Origin: an uncultured Muribaculaceae bacterium
Lineage (GTDB): Bacteria > Bacteroidota > Bacteroidia > Bacteroidales > Muribaculaceae
Assembly: GCA_910589095.1 (NCBI GenBank)
Contig: CAJUSN010000031.1
Location: 1,386-18,954 of the forward strand
Length of the DNA: 17,569 bases
Reading direction: 5' to 3'
Below are positions 1 through 7,530 of this stretch, piece by piece. Every line of letters begins with the position of its first letter. Position 1 is the stretch's first letter. The position numbers and the translations under genes are program-made. The notes below the pieces were generated by a model that worked only from the letters and a program-made list of their open reading frames with translations, did no database searches and was not told the DNA's origin.

Positions 1-281
1 ATGTCGGGCGCCGCTTCCGTGACAATGCGGGCTGCCTCGGCCATGGTGTCGGGCTCACGGCCATAAATCTGAATGGCTGTGGGACGCTCGGCGGGGGCAA
101 TGTCGAGCTTGCGGGTAGTGGCCGCGATGTTGCGTATCAAGGCATCGGCCGACACGAATTCCGTGTAGGTCATATCCGCTCCCTGTTCCTTGCATATAAG
201 GCGGAACGAGCGGTCGGTGACATCCTCCATGGGAGCGAGCATCACCGGACGGGATCCTAAATCTATATTTTCAATCTTCAT
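1..281 (-). CDS. dusB: tRNA-dihydrouridine synthase, N-terminal part (cut by window edge)
   Basis: This is the first 93 codons of a flavin-dependent tRNA-dihydrouridine synthase, which reduces specific uridines in tRNA using FMN and NAD(P)H. Reading the minus strand from ATG at 281 there is no stop to the window edge. Residues 14-23 read VMLAPMEDVT, followed by DRSFR and later YTEFVSADAL and IQIYGREP; these are the FMN-barrel signatures of the Dus family, most like bacterial DusB. The catalytic-cysteine segment would lie just beyond the edge, so activity cannot be judged. A perfect TAAATTTG -7 box sits a few bases upstream (294-301, minus), so the gene may have its own promoter, although it is co-directional with the M16 peptidase gene 102 bp upstream. 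The family is certain; the DusB subtype is inferred from similarity. Confidence 0.9.
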   Translation of the reverse strand, partial: MKIENIDLGSRPVMLAPMEDVTDRSFRLICKEQGADMTYTEFVSADALIRNIAATTRKLDIAPAERPTAIQIYGREPDTMAEAARIVTEAAPD

Positions 282-293
282 AATTCCAGATTG

Positions 294-301
294 CAAATTT
301 A
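294..301 (-). promoter_or_regulatory. candidate -7 box for the dus gene
   Basis: The minus strand reads TAAATTTG, a perfect match to the Bacteroidota -7 consensus TAnnTTTG. It lies 12 bases before the ATG at 281, which would give a very short leader. No good TTTG -33 box is found at the usual 19-23 base distance, so this is weak support. Confidence 0.3.
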
Positions 302-383
302 CGCAAAAAACCTGTTATAACGGCATAAAACGGAGCAACCCTCTCATTCCGGCCGATAAAATTCCCCTCCGGAAATGTTACGG

Positions 384-1610
384 TTAGCGGAGGGTGAGGG
401 TGGAGAGGGGTGAGGCGATGAGGGTGGCGGCTGCGTTGCGGAGGTCGGTGGTGGTAACGGCCTTAATGCGCTCCATGGCTTCAGTTCGGGTGAGAACGGA
501 GCCGTGGTAAAGAACTGCGCGAGCCATTGACATGACTGTGCTGTCGCGAACGTCGGAAGCCAGTGCCATTTGTCCTATATATTGGCGTTTTGAGGCTTCG
601 ACAAAGCGTTCGGTAAGCGCTCCCGACGCTATGCGGCCAAGGGTGTCGGCCACTATGCGGCGACAGCGCGGGGTGTCGGCAGGGTCACACCCGAAGAATA
701 TGGTTAGAAGTCCGGTGTCGGTGAGAAAAGCGGCGGATGATTCCACGGCGTAGACCAGGCCGCGTCGTTCGCGCATCTCCACGTTGAGCAGCGAGTTCAT
801 ACCCGGACCGCCAAGAATGTTGCTCAGTAACGCTATTGCGTGGCGTGATTGTGAAAACATCGAGCCGATGCGTGTGCCCACAATGGTATTGTCCTGGTGG
901 TTGCCCATGTTGTCGGTGATGTCGAATGGTGCCACCTCAATTGGCTTGCGGCGAGGAGCACGGTCCGGTGCCCCGGGCGGAAGGGTGGCGAAAAACCGTT
1001 CGATAGCACGCTCTACTCGCGTCAGCGAAAGTCGACCGGCGTAGAAAATCACCATGTTCTGTGCGGTGAAATTGCTCCTAAGATAGGAGAGGCACACATC
1101 CGAAGTGAATTTTTCAAGTGATGCCGTGGTTCCCAATATGTTATGTCCGAGGCGCGAACCTGCGAAAATCAAGTCCTCGAAATCATCGAACACGGCTTCG
1201 GAGGGGATGTCGCGATATTGGCTTATCTCGTCGGCCACCACTTCACGCTCGCGGGAGAGCTCGCGAGGCGGGAAAATGGAGTTGCAAAGAAGGTCAGAGA
1301 GAAGATCGGCTGCGCGGAGAAAGTTGCCGTAGGGATACACGGTATAGACAACCGTGGTTTCTTTGGTGGTGTAGGCATTAAGTTCGCCGCCACATCGCTC
1401 CATGCGGTTTATAATGTGCCAAGAGCGGCGACGTTGAGTGCCTTTGAAGAGCACATGCTCAACAAAATGAGCCAGGCCGTCAAGACCATCCGGATCATCG
1501 CGGCTTCCGGCATCAATGGCTGCTCCGAGGTAATCGACCTCGGAGTCGTCGCGGCGGTGTACCAATCGGAGTCCTGAGGGGTATGTGATGATATTTATTT
1601 CGGGTTTCAA
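384..1610 (-). CDS. M16 family zinc metallopeptidase (M16B-like)
   Basis: This is a 408-residue peptidase of the pitrilysin/processing-peptidase family. The inverted zinc motif HxxEH is HFVEH at residues 48-52, with the third zinc ligand E128 in EVVADEI, 76 residues on, as in the family. The C-terminal half carries the R/Y substrate-binding element (RRGLVY, about 282-287). All catalytic residues are therefore present and the enzyme should be active. No signal peptide is visible, so it is probably cytoplasmic, though many homologues act in the periplasm. Its length fits a single M16B unit of two half-domains. The start must be the TTG at 1610: an in-frame stop lies five codons upstream and no ATG occurs before residue 70. 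It begins 21 bp after the stop of the exported-protein gene, which suggests one transcript. The substrate is unknown. Confidence 0.93.
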   Translation of the reverse strand: MKPEINIITYPSGLRLVHRRDDSEVDYLGAAIDAGSRDDPDGLDGLAHFVEHVLFKGTQRRRSWHIINRMERCGGELNAYTTKETTVVYTVYPYGNFLRAADLLSDLLCNSIFPPRELSREREVVADEISQYRDIPSEAVFDDFEDLIFAGSRLGHNILGTTASLEKFTSDVCLSYLRSNFTAQNMVIFYAGRLSLTRVERAIERFFATLPPGAPDRAPRRKPIEVAPFDITDNMGNHQDNTIVGTRIGSMFSQSRHAIALLSNILGGPGMNSLLNVEMRERRGLVYAVESSAAFLTDTGLLTIFFGCDPADTPRCRRIVADTLGRIASGALTERFVEASKRQYIGQMALASDVRDSTVMSMARAVLYHGSVLTRTEAMERIKAVTTTDLRNAAATLIASPLSTLTLR

Positions 1611-1631
1611 GTGAGCTGAGTTTTAGATTTG

Positions 1632-2513
1632 TTATTTATCAGGCCGGGGAGCCACAGGAGGAGGTCCGCCAACAGGAGGGCCAATGGTTGGGTTCACACG
1701 GTAATGGCCATTGGATGATTCGGATGCATTTTTGAACACGTTGTATAGGATGCCACCTACATCCACGCCAATTTTATGTTTGCCGTCAATCTTATAATAT
1801 GGCATGACTATGGGTTGTGCTTCCCACCGGTTCGTTACAAGCGAACGGGTGGCTTGAGCGCCCACATCAATGCCCCAGCGGTCGTTTATGTCGTAGGTGA
1901 GATAGCCGCCGAAGTTAGGTGCATCCATATACCCGGCCATGGCGGGGGTGAATGGATGAACAGCTGTGGAATAGGAACCAAACACTGTGATGGAAAGATG
2001 GTTGTTGAACCGGTAGTTCAAGCTGCCTCCGAATCCCCATGCCGTCTGCATACCTGAGAAATAACCGTAATGAGTGGCACTTGCATAAGCTTGAAGAGTG
2101 AAGTTGCCGAATTGCTGGGAGAAAGTGAGTTGACCGCGTTCTATGTTCATCAAGCCGGGCAGGGAGGATAAGTTACCGGATGCGGCAATTGCAGCGCCAT
2201 CCCACGGGCGGACCACAACTTGGCCTGGAGTGGCAAAGGTGCGAGGAGCCATGTTTGTCATATCAGTTGCGGGTGCGAAGAGCGATGGCATGGCGAGTGT
2301 GCGACGCACGCTTTCAAGCTGCAACTCATGTTCAATCGGGGATGATTGGGGCGCTTTCTTGACCGGATGCATATAGGAGGGTAGGGCTGAACTGTCGGCA
2401 TCAATCGGAGGAAGCGAATCCGGCTTCCCGGGTAGTCGGGTGGGGATTTCCTGTGCGACTGCAGAGCCGCAAACCAACGAAATGGCTAATAATATCAAAT
2501 GGATTATCTTCAT
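1632..2513 (-). CDS. exported protein of unknown function, probable outer-membrane beta-barrel
   Basis: I do not recognise this 293-residue protein. Residues 1-20 form a clear signal peptide ending SAVA before Q21. A Pro/Ser-rich, probably disordered segment runs to about residue 95. Residues 125-262 consist of short alternating aromatic/polar strands with Gly and Asn turns (for example LTFSQQFGNFTLQAYAS, SLNYRFNNHLSITVFGSYS, GGYLTYDIN), as in small outer-membrane barrels. The chain does not end in the usual aromatic residue but continues into a Pro/Gly-rich tail (about 274-293, GPPVGGPPPVAPRP). An upstream in-frame TTG at 2528 is possible, but ATG at 2513 is preferred: AGAGGA lies just before it and the signal peptide then starts correctly. 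It is the first gene of a probable two-gene unit with the M16 peptidase. Barrel topology is inference. Confidence 0.75.
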   Translation of the reverse strand: MKIIHLILLAISLVCGSAVAQEIPTRLPGKPDSLPPIDADSSALPSYMHPVKKAPQSSPIEHELQLESVRRTLAMPSLFAPATDMTNMAPRTFATPGQVVVRPWDGAAIAASGNLSSLPGLMNIERGQLTFSQQFGNFTLQAYASATHYGYFSGMQTAWGFGGSLNYRFNNHLSITVFGSYSTAVHPFTPAMAGYMDAPNFGGYLTYDINDRWGIDVGAQATRSLVTNRWEAQPIVMPYYKIDGKHKIGVDVGGILYNVFKNASESSNGHYRVNPTIGPPVGGPPPVAPRPDK

Positions 2514-2532
2514 CGGTCCTCTTTTCAATGTA

Positions 2533-2540
2533 CAAAATTA
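2533..2540 (-). promoter_or_regulatory. candidate -7 box for the exported-protein/M16 unit
   Basis: The minus strand reads TAATTTTG (TAnnTTTG consensus), 20 bases upstream of the ATG at 2513. No TTTG -33 box is seen at the usual distance; the upstream stretch is T- and A-rich. Low confidence. Confidence 0.3.
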
Positions 2541-2596
2541 TGAAAAAAACGGTGTAGATTTTTATTGTAAAGAGAATATTTGCCGTTGAAAATGCT

Positions 2597-2604
2597 TAAA
2601 TTTG
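2597..2604 (+). promoter_or_regulatory. candidate -7 box for the metal transporter operon
   Basis: TAAATTTG, a perfect Bacteroidota -7 match, lies 9 bases before the first ATG of the lipoprotein gene. A TTTG occurs upstream at 2579-2582, but the 14-base spacing is shorter than usual. No clear Zur/Fur-type palindrome was recognised by eye in the 100-bp divergent region. Confidence 0.3.
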
Positions 2605-2613
2605 CTGTTAGTT

Positions 2614-3513
2614 ATGATGAAAATAGTTAAAATCATTATATCGGTAGCGATGGCATTGGTTGCCTGGGGGTGCATGGAGCAATCCGAATCAGGACGAAAG
2701 TTGACGGTAAGCATTGAACCTCAGCGATTTTTGCTTGAGTCTGTGGCCGGACCGAAATGGCAAGTAACTACTCTTTTGTCGCGGGGAGAGGATCCTGAGA
2801 ATTTTGATCCGCCTCTTTCAGCTTTGCGTGATTTATATGACTCGCGGGCTTATTTCCCTACCGGCACCATAGAATTCGAGCATCACCTGCTGCCGGATTC
2901 ATTATCGCACCCAATGGTGTTCGATACATCTGTGGGAATGGAGCTGCTCTCCGGCACGCATACGCATGGCGACGATGAGGGAGAACATCATCACCATTCT
3001 GCTTGTCATCACGAACATGAAACAGACCCACATGTGTGGGGATCGTTGAAGAATGCCAAGATCATGGCGCACAATATGCTTGACGCACTCATACAGCTTG
3101 ATCCGGCAGATTCGGCTGCGTATCGCTTTAATTATAATCAGTTATGCGTTAAGCTTGATAGCGCCGACGCCGCGATAAAGCGCATTCTTGACCCACTTAA
3201 GGGCGAGAGCTTTATGGTGTGGCACCCGTCGCTCAGCTATTTTGCAGCTGATTATGGTTTGGTGCAACTTCCGTTAGGGTTGGACAACAAAGAGATGTCT
3301 GTAAAAGCGTTTCGCAGAAATGTTGACCGTGCGCGACTCAAGGGCGCACGGGTTTTTCTGGTACAACCCGATTTCGATGCCGGGCAGTCACTCTCCATTG
3401 CATCGGAGGCGGGAGTTGGGAGCCACACTGTCAATACTCTCTGCTACGACTTCCCGGGTGAGCTTATCCGTGTGGCAAATATTATTGCAAATCCTAAATT
3501 ATTAAATCCATGA
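2614..3513 (+). CDS. znuA: zinc/manganese ABC transporter substrate-binding lipoprotein (ZnuA/TroA family)
   Basis: This is a cluster A-I metal-binding protein that captures Zn2+ (or Mn2+) outside the inner membrane for an ABC importer. The N-terminus has a hydrophobic stretch ending AWGC, so C20 is the likely lipidated residue. Family landmarks follow in order: GEDPENFDP (58-66), a His-rich loop with HTHG and HHHHSACHHEH (about 115-135), DPHVW (138-142), WHPSLSYFAADYGL (203-216) and QPDFDAG (251-257). The His-rich loop favours zinc. The first ligand position, usually His in a PH-x-x-x-P motif, is Glu62 here. ATG at 2614 or 2617 is the likely start; an in-frame TTG at 2602 lies inside the -7-like box. 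The 3' end overlaps the ATPase gene by 4 bp (ATGA), implying translational coupling. The symbol is assigned by family, not by tested metal specificity. Confidence 0.88.
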   Translation: MMKIVKIIISVAMALVAWGCMEQSESGRKLTVSIEPQRFLLESVAGPKWQVTTLLSRGEDPENFDPPLSALRDLYDSRAYFPTGTIEFEHHLLPDSLSHPMVFDTSVGMELLSGTHTHGDDEGEHHHHSACHHEHETDPHVWGSLKNAKIMAHNMLDALIQLDPADSAAYRFNYNQLCVKLDSADAAIKRILDPLKGESFMVWHPSLSYFAADYGLVQLPLGLDNKEMSVKAFRRNVDRARLKGARVFLVQPDFDAGQSLSIASEAGVGSHTVNTLCYDFPGELIRVANIIANPKLLNP

Positions 3514-4223
3514 CCCAGTCCACAGTTTCGGGTATCCCTATTATAACCCTTGCGGGGGTGAACATGATACGTGACCATCGCACAATTCTGACTGATGTAG
3601 ATATAACGGTTAACCGCGGCGATTTCATGGCCATCACCGGTCCAAATGGTGGCGGAAAGACAACATTGCTGCGCATACTTCTCCGACTGATTAAGCCCAC
3701 ATCGGGTACTGTCACCTATCATGACTCGGTGGGGGCGCCGGTGAAAAATCTGTCAATCGGGTATCTGCCACAGAAGAATATGATCGATTCAAAATTTCCC
3801 ATTACGGTGCGCGAAGTCGTTTCACTCGGGATTCCACGTAGTAACCACTATTCATCCGCACAGCAGCGTGATATGGTTGATGAAGCTATCGAGACCGTTG
3901 GACTTACATCCCATTGCGATGCCGGAATAGGGAATCTTTCAGGTGGACAGCTTCAACGTACACTGCTTGCACGCGCCATTATTTCCCGTCCGGAGCTTCT
4001 GGTGCTCGACGAGCCTTTGAGCTATGTAGACCGCCGGTTCGAGCAGCGCATCTATGATATTGTTGCCTCTTTGGCACCGTCAACCACCATTGTACTCGTC
4101 TCGCACGACATGACCCGGATAGCATCTATGGCCAACCGCCACATTATAGTGGACCGTAATGTAGAGTCTTGTCACAGCGGTCATCATTTCCTGCATTACG
4201 ACTGCTGCGATACTCATGACTGA
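3510..4223 (+). CDS. znuC: metal ABC transporter ATP-binding protein (ZnuC-like)
   Basis: This is the cytoplasmic ATPase subunit that powers metal import. The 237-residue chain has Walker A GPNGGGKT (44-51), Q-loop Q88 (LPQKN), the ABC signature LSGGQ (143-147), Walker B LLVLDE (163-168) and the switch histidine H199 (VSHD). All are intact. The C-terminal tail from residue 221 is rich in Cys and His (C221, H222, H225, H226, H229, C232, C233, H236), which could bind metal; this is inference. The ATG overlaps the stop of the binding-protein gene. No membrane permease (ZnuB-like) follows: the next gene is a GH89 enzyme and the preceding gene is divergent. The permease must therefore be encoded elsewhere if the system works. 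Confidence 0.9.
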   Translation: MTQSTVSGIPIITLAGVNMIRDHRTILTDVDITVNRGDFMAITGPNGGGKTTLLRILLRLIKPTSGTVTYHDSVGAPVKNLSIGYLPQKNMIDSKFPITVREVVSLGIPRSNHYSSAQQRDMVDEAIETVGLTSHCDAGIGNLSGGQLQRTLLARAIISRPELLVLDEPLSYVDRRFEQRIYDIVASLAPSTTIVLVSHDMTRIASMANRHIIVDRNVESCHSGHHFLHYDCCDTHD

Positions 4224-4287
4224 CAGTTATTACCGTCTCAATCTATAAAGCAACACTTTAACCAATCATTTATAATTGAATCACAAA

Positions 4288-6489
4288 ATGAAACAACTTA
4301 TTTCTTTGGGCGCTTGCCTGCTTGCATGGATTAGTGGCTTTGCATCTGTGAACACTGACAATGCATCAGCTCTGGCGCGGCGAGTGCTCGGTACGGCATC
4401 GGATAAAATCGTGTTCACCGACATTTCTCCGGCAAAAGGCGCACCGAGTCCCGACCGTTTCACCATCTCTTCCGATGGCGAAAAAATAGTGATAGGGGGC
4501 AATTCGGCAAATTCAATGGCAGCCGGACTCAACTACTATCTGAAAAACTATGCCGGAACCACGGTATCATGGTACAAAGATGATAGGGTGTTCATCCCTG
4601 AGACTTTTCCCGCAGTGGAAACACCCGTAGAAGTGCAAGCCAATGTTCCCGAGCGTTTCTTTTTGAACTACTGTACGTTCGGTTACACTATGCCGTGGTG
4701 GAAATGGGCTGATTGGGAGCGCTTCATCGATTGGATGGCTCTCAACGGAATCAATATGCCACTCGCTATAACCGGACAGGAGGCTGTGTGGCAAAAAGTA
4801 TGGCGCGAGATGGGGATGACAGATGAGGAGATACGCAGTTACTTTACAGGCCCGGCCCACCTGCCATGGCACCGTATGTGTAACATAGACGGATGGCAAG
4901 GACCTCTACCTCAGGAGTGGATAGATAAGCAAGCCGAGTTGCAAAAGCGTATTGTGGATCGTGAACGTCAGCTAGGAATGAAGCCGGTTCTGCCCGCATT
5001 TTCAGGACATGTTCCTTCAGCAATCAAAAAATATCATCCTGCAGCTGCGACGCACGACGTGGGTGATTGGAATAAATTTGACTCCACATACCATTGCACT
5101 TTCCTTTATTCAAACGACCCGCTTTTCCAAACCATCCAAAAGCGATTTCTTGAAGAGCAAACGCGACTATACGGCACGGACCACATATACGGAGTGGATT
5201 GTTTCAATGAAGTGGCACCTCCATCATGGGAGCCGTCGGAACTGCGCAAAACGGGCCGCACGGTGATGAAATCCCTTACTGATGCGGATCCAAAGGCAAA
5301 ATGGCTCCAGATGACTTGGCTGTTCTATTATGATAAAAACTGGACTCCGGAGCGGGTGAAGGCGTATCTGTCAGGAATACCCAAGGGTAGGCTCATATTG
5401 CTTGATTATTTTTGTGATAACACCCCGCTGTGGAAAAAGACAGATGGCTTCCATGGACATGATTATGTGTGGTGTTTTCTCGGTAATTTCGGTGGAACAA
5501 CATTCTTGATCGGTAATCCCCGTGAAACAAGCCGCAGAATAGATGAGGTGCTTACCGGCGGAGGCAAGAATCATGTGGGATTCGGTTCAACATTGGAGGG
5601 ATTTGATGTGAATCCTTATCTTCACGAATATGTTTTTGACAGAGCGTGGAACCGTCCTATTTCCGATGATGAGACGTTCCGGGTCCTGGCTACTGCCCGT
5701 ACCGGCAAAAATGAAGCAGCAGCCGAAGCTTGGCGATTGTTGATTGACAGCATCTACACCCAGCGTACCGGTGTGGGGCATGCCACCCTCAATAATTCAC
5801 GTCCATGCCTTACGGGTACCGGGTGCAATTATGTTAAGAACAAAACTTCCTATAGCAACGCTAAGCTGGTCAAAGTGTGGCAACTCCTTCTTGAGGCCGG
5901 CGACGAGGGGCGCGACACTTATGAATTTGATCTCGTCAACGTAGGGCGTCAGGCTTTGGGTAATTACTTCCGTGATCTGCGTGATGATTTCAACCAGGCT
6001 TACCTTTCAGCCAACATAGATTCCATGGCAAAGAGGGGCGCGGAAATGCGTGAGCTGCTTGATGATATAACTGAGCTGCTTGCATGTCATCCCACCTTCT
6101 CTTTGCGGAGATGGCTGGAAGATGCCCGGTCAATGACCGATGACCCCGCGCAAAAAGATTATTACGAGCGAAATGCCCGTACGCTGATTACATATTGGGG
6201 CGGCGACCGCCTGTTTGACTACGCCAATCGTGCCTATGCGGAGCTGAACGACCAGTTCTATGCCGAGCGGTGGCGTCGGTTTATAGATATGGTTATGGCC
6301 GACGCCAAAGCGGGCAGACAGTTTGGCCAAAAGGCGTTTAATGAATCAATAAGCGAATTTGAACACAATTGGACTGAACCGTCGCAATATAAAGTGAGAT
6401 ATCTTCCCGACGGAGATGGAGTTGCCACTTCGCGGATGCTTTACGCAAAGTATGCCGACAGGATGCGTAAGTCATCAGCCATGCATTGA
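4288..6489 (+). CDS. alpha-N-acetylglucosaminidase, GH89 (NAGLU-like)
   Basis: This exported 733-residue enzyme hydrolyses terminal alpha-linked N-acetylglucosamine, as found in heparan sulfate and in some mucin O-glycans. Residues 1-20 look like a signal peptide. The N-terminal small domain is followed by the GH89 core, with the hallmark NYCTFGYTMPWWKW at about 127-140 and ALNGINMPLAITGQEAVW at about 151-168. By comparison with human NAGLU (E316 and E446), the acid/base is E308 in FNEVAPPSWEP and the nucleophile is E437 in STLEGFDVNPYLHEY. Both are present. Full length is close to human NAGLU, with no added carbohydrate-binding module. ATG at 4288 is preferred over an in-frame TTG at 4276. 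The last 15 bp overlap the convergent oxidoreductase gene. No sulfatase or lyase lies nearby, so the natural substrate cannot be read from context. Confidence 0.95.
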   Translation: MKQLISLGACLLAWISGFASVNTDNASALARRVLGTASDKIVFTDISPAKGAPSPDRFTISSDGEKIVIGGNSANSMAAGLNYYLKNYAGTTVSWYKDDRVFIPETFPAVETPVEVQANVPERFFLNYCTFGYTMPWWKWADWERFIDWMALNGINMPLAITGQEAVWQKVWREMGMTDEEIRSYFTGPAHLPWHRMCNIDGWQGPLPQEWIDKQAELQKRIVDRERQLGMKPVLPAFSGHVPSAIKKYHPAAATHDVGDWNKFDSTYHCTFLYSNDPLFQTIQKRFLEEQTRLYGTDHIYGVDCFNEVAPPSWEPSELRKTGRTVMKSLTDADPKAKWLQMTWLFYYDKNWTPERVKAYLSGIPKGRLILLDYFCDNTPLWKKTDGFHGHDYVWCFLGNFGGTTFLIGNPRETSRRIDEVLTGGGKNHVGFGSTLEGFDVNPYLHEYVFDRAWNRPISDDETFRVLATARTGKNEAAAEAWRLLIDSIYTQRTGVGHATLNNSRPCLTGTGCNYVKNKTSYSNAKLVKVWQLLLEAGDEGRDTYEFDLVNVGRQALGNYFRDLRDDFNQAYLSANIDSMAKRGAEMRELLDDITELLACHPTFSLRRWLEDARSMTDDPAQKDYYERNARTLITYWGGDRLFDYANRAYAELNDQFYAERWRRFIDMVMADAKAGRQFGQKAFNESISEFEHNWTEPSQYKVRYLPDGDGVATSRMLYAKYADRMRKSSAMH

Positions 6490-7530
6490 TTCGCCTATTG
6501 CCCGGGCGCATCGGATGCCGTCAATAGCAGCCGAAACTATACCTCCGGCGTAGCCTGCTCCCTCTCCACAAGGGTAAAGCCCGGGAGTGTCAATATGATT
6601 TAGCTGGACCTCATCGCGTGGTATTCTTACAGGCGATGAGGTTCGTGTTTCGTCACCTATAAGCGTAGCCTGAGGGGTGAGGAAGCCGCGGTTTTTTCTG
6701 CCGAATTCCTCAAAACCTTTGCGAAGTCGGGAAGCAATGGGGCGGGGGAGAAGCTGGTCGATACGAGCCGGATGCATACCGGGTGCATAGGAGGTGGCCG
6801 GAAGATTGGCCGACGGACGGCCATTAACAAAGTCAGTCATCCGTTGGGCCGGCGCCGACTGTGTGCCGTTTGCATCTTCAAAGAACTTGCGTTCGATCTG
6901 CTGCTGATAGCGCATCATTTTTAGTGCGTCGTCGCCCTCAACATCCTCCGGGAGAACTTCCACCACCATACCGGAATTGGCCCACTTGCCTTTGCGTCCA
7001 GACGCCGACATCCCATTCACTACCATTTCTCCGGGAGATGAAGCTGCCGGTACGATAACTCCCCCCGGACACATGCAGAAAGAGTAGACAGCGCGGTCAT
7101 CAACTCGCGTAAGCATTGTGTATTCAGCTGCCGGAAGATATTTCCCTCGTCCGGCCGGTGAATGATAACGTACACGGTCAATAATCTCCTGCGGATGTTC
7201 CAAACGAACGCCTACCGCTATGCCTTTGGGCTCCAAGCGTATCCCGCTGTCATTAAGAAACTGATATACGTCACGTGCCGAATGGCCGGTGGCAAGAATA
7301 ACTGGTCCCGAATAGCTATTCCCGTCAGCAGTGGTGACTCCACAAACAGCGCCTTCATTGTCAGAGATAAGGCCCGTAACTTTTTCACCGAAAATCACCC
7401 GCCCGCCACAACGTTCTATGGTATGACGCATAGCTTTGATGACCTCGGGCAATCTGTCGGAACCAATATGGGGATGGGCGTCAATAAGGATTTCATCCTG
7501 CGCGCCGTGCTGGTGAAAAATTTGTAGCAC
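6475..7530 (-). pseudogene. FAD-dependent oxidoreductase, C-terminal fragment of a frame-broken gene
   Basis: This is the 3' two-thirds of a NAD(P)/FAD-dependent oxidoreductase related to the family of Vibrio protein VP0956 (PDB 3NLC), whose substrate is not established. The open frame starts at a GTG (7530) and gives 351 residues: HQHGAQDEILIDAHPHIG near the start, VILATGHSARD, YSFCMCPGGV in the middle, DETRTSSPVRI, and the C-terminal FAD-binding GLYPCGEGAGYAGGI. All expected landmarks are present after the break. It cannot fold alone because the Rossmann FAD motif lies on the upstream fragment in another frame. The GTG has no convincing ribosome-binding site, so separate translation is doubtful. 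The stop lies inside the GH89 gene (15-bp convergent overlap). Conservation of the downstream half implies a recent break or a sequence error. Confidence 0.85.

Noticed and set aside
321..376. Inverted TTCCGG/CCGGAA between the M16 and dus genes as a terminator
   Set aside because: The stem is only six pairs with a loop of about sixteen bases, and there is no T-run on the relevant strand.
1143..1577. Open frame of 144 codons on the plus strand
   Set aside because: It lies antisense within the M16 peptidase, whose catalytic motifs are intact, and the translation has no recognisable features.
7162..7527. Open frame of 121 codons on the plus strand inside the broken oxidoreductase
   Set aside because: The minus-strand translation has clear FAD-oxidoreductase motifs throughout; the plus frame is a shadow.
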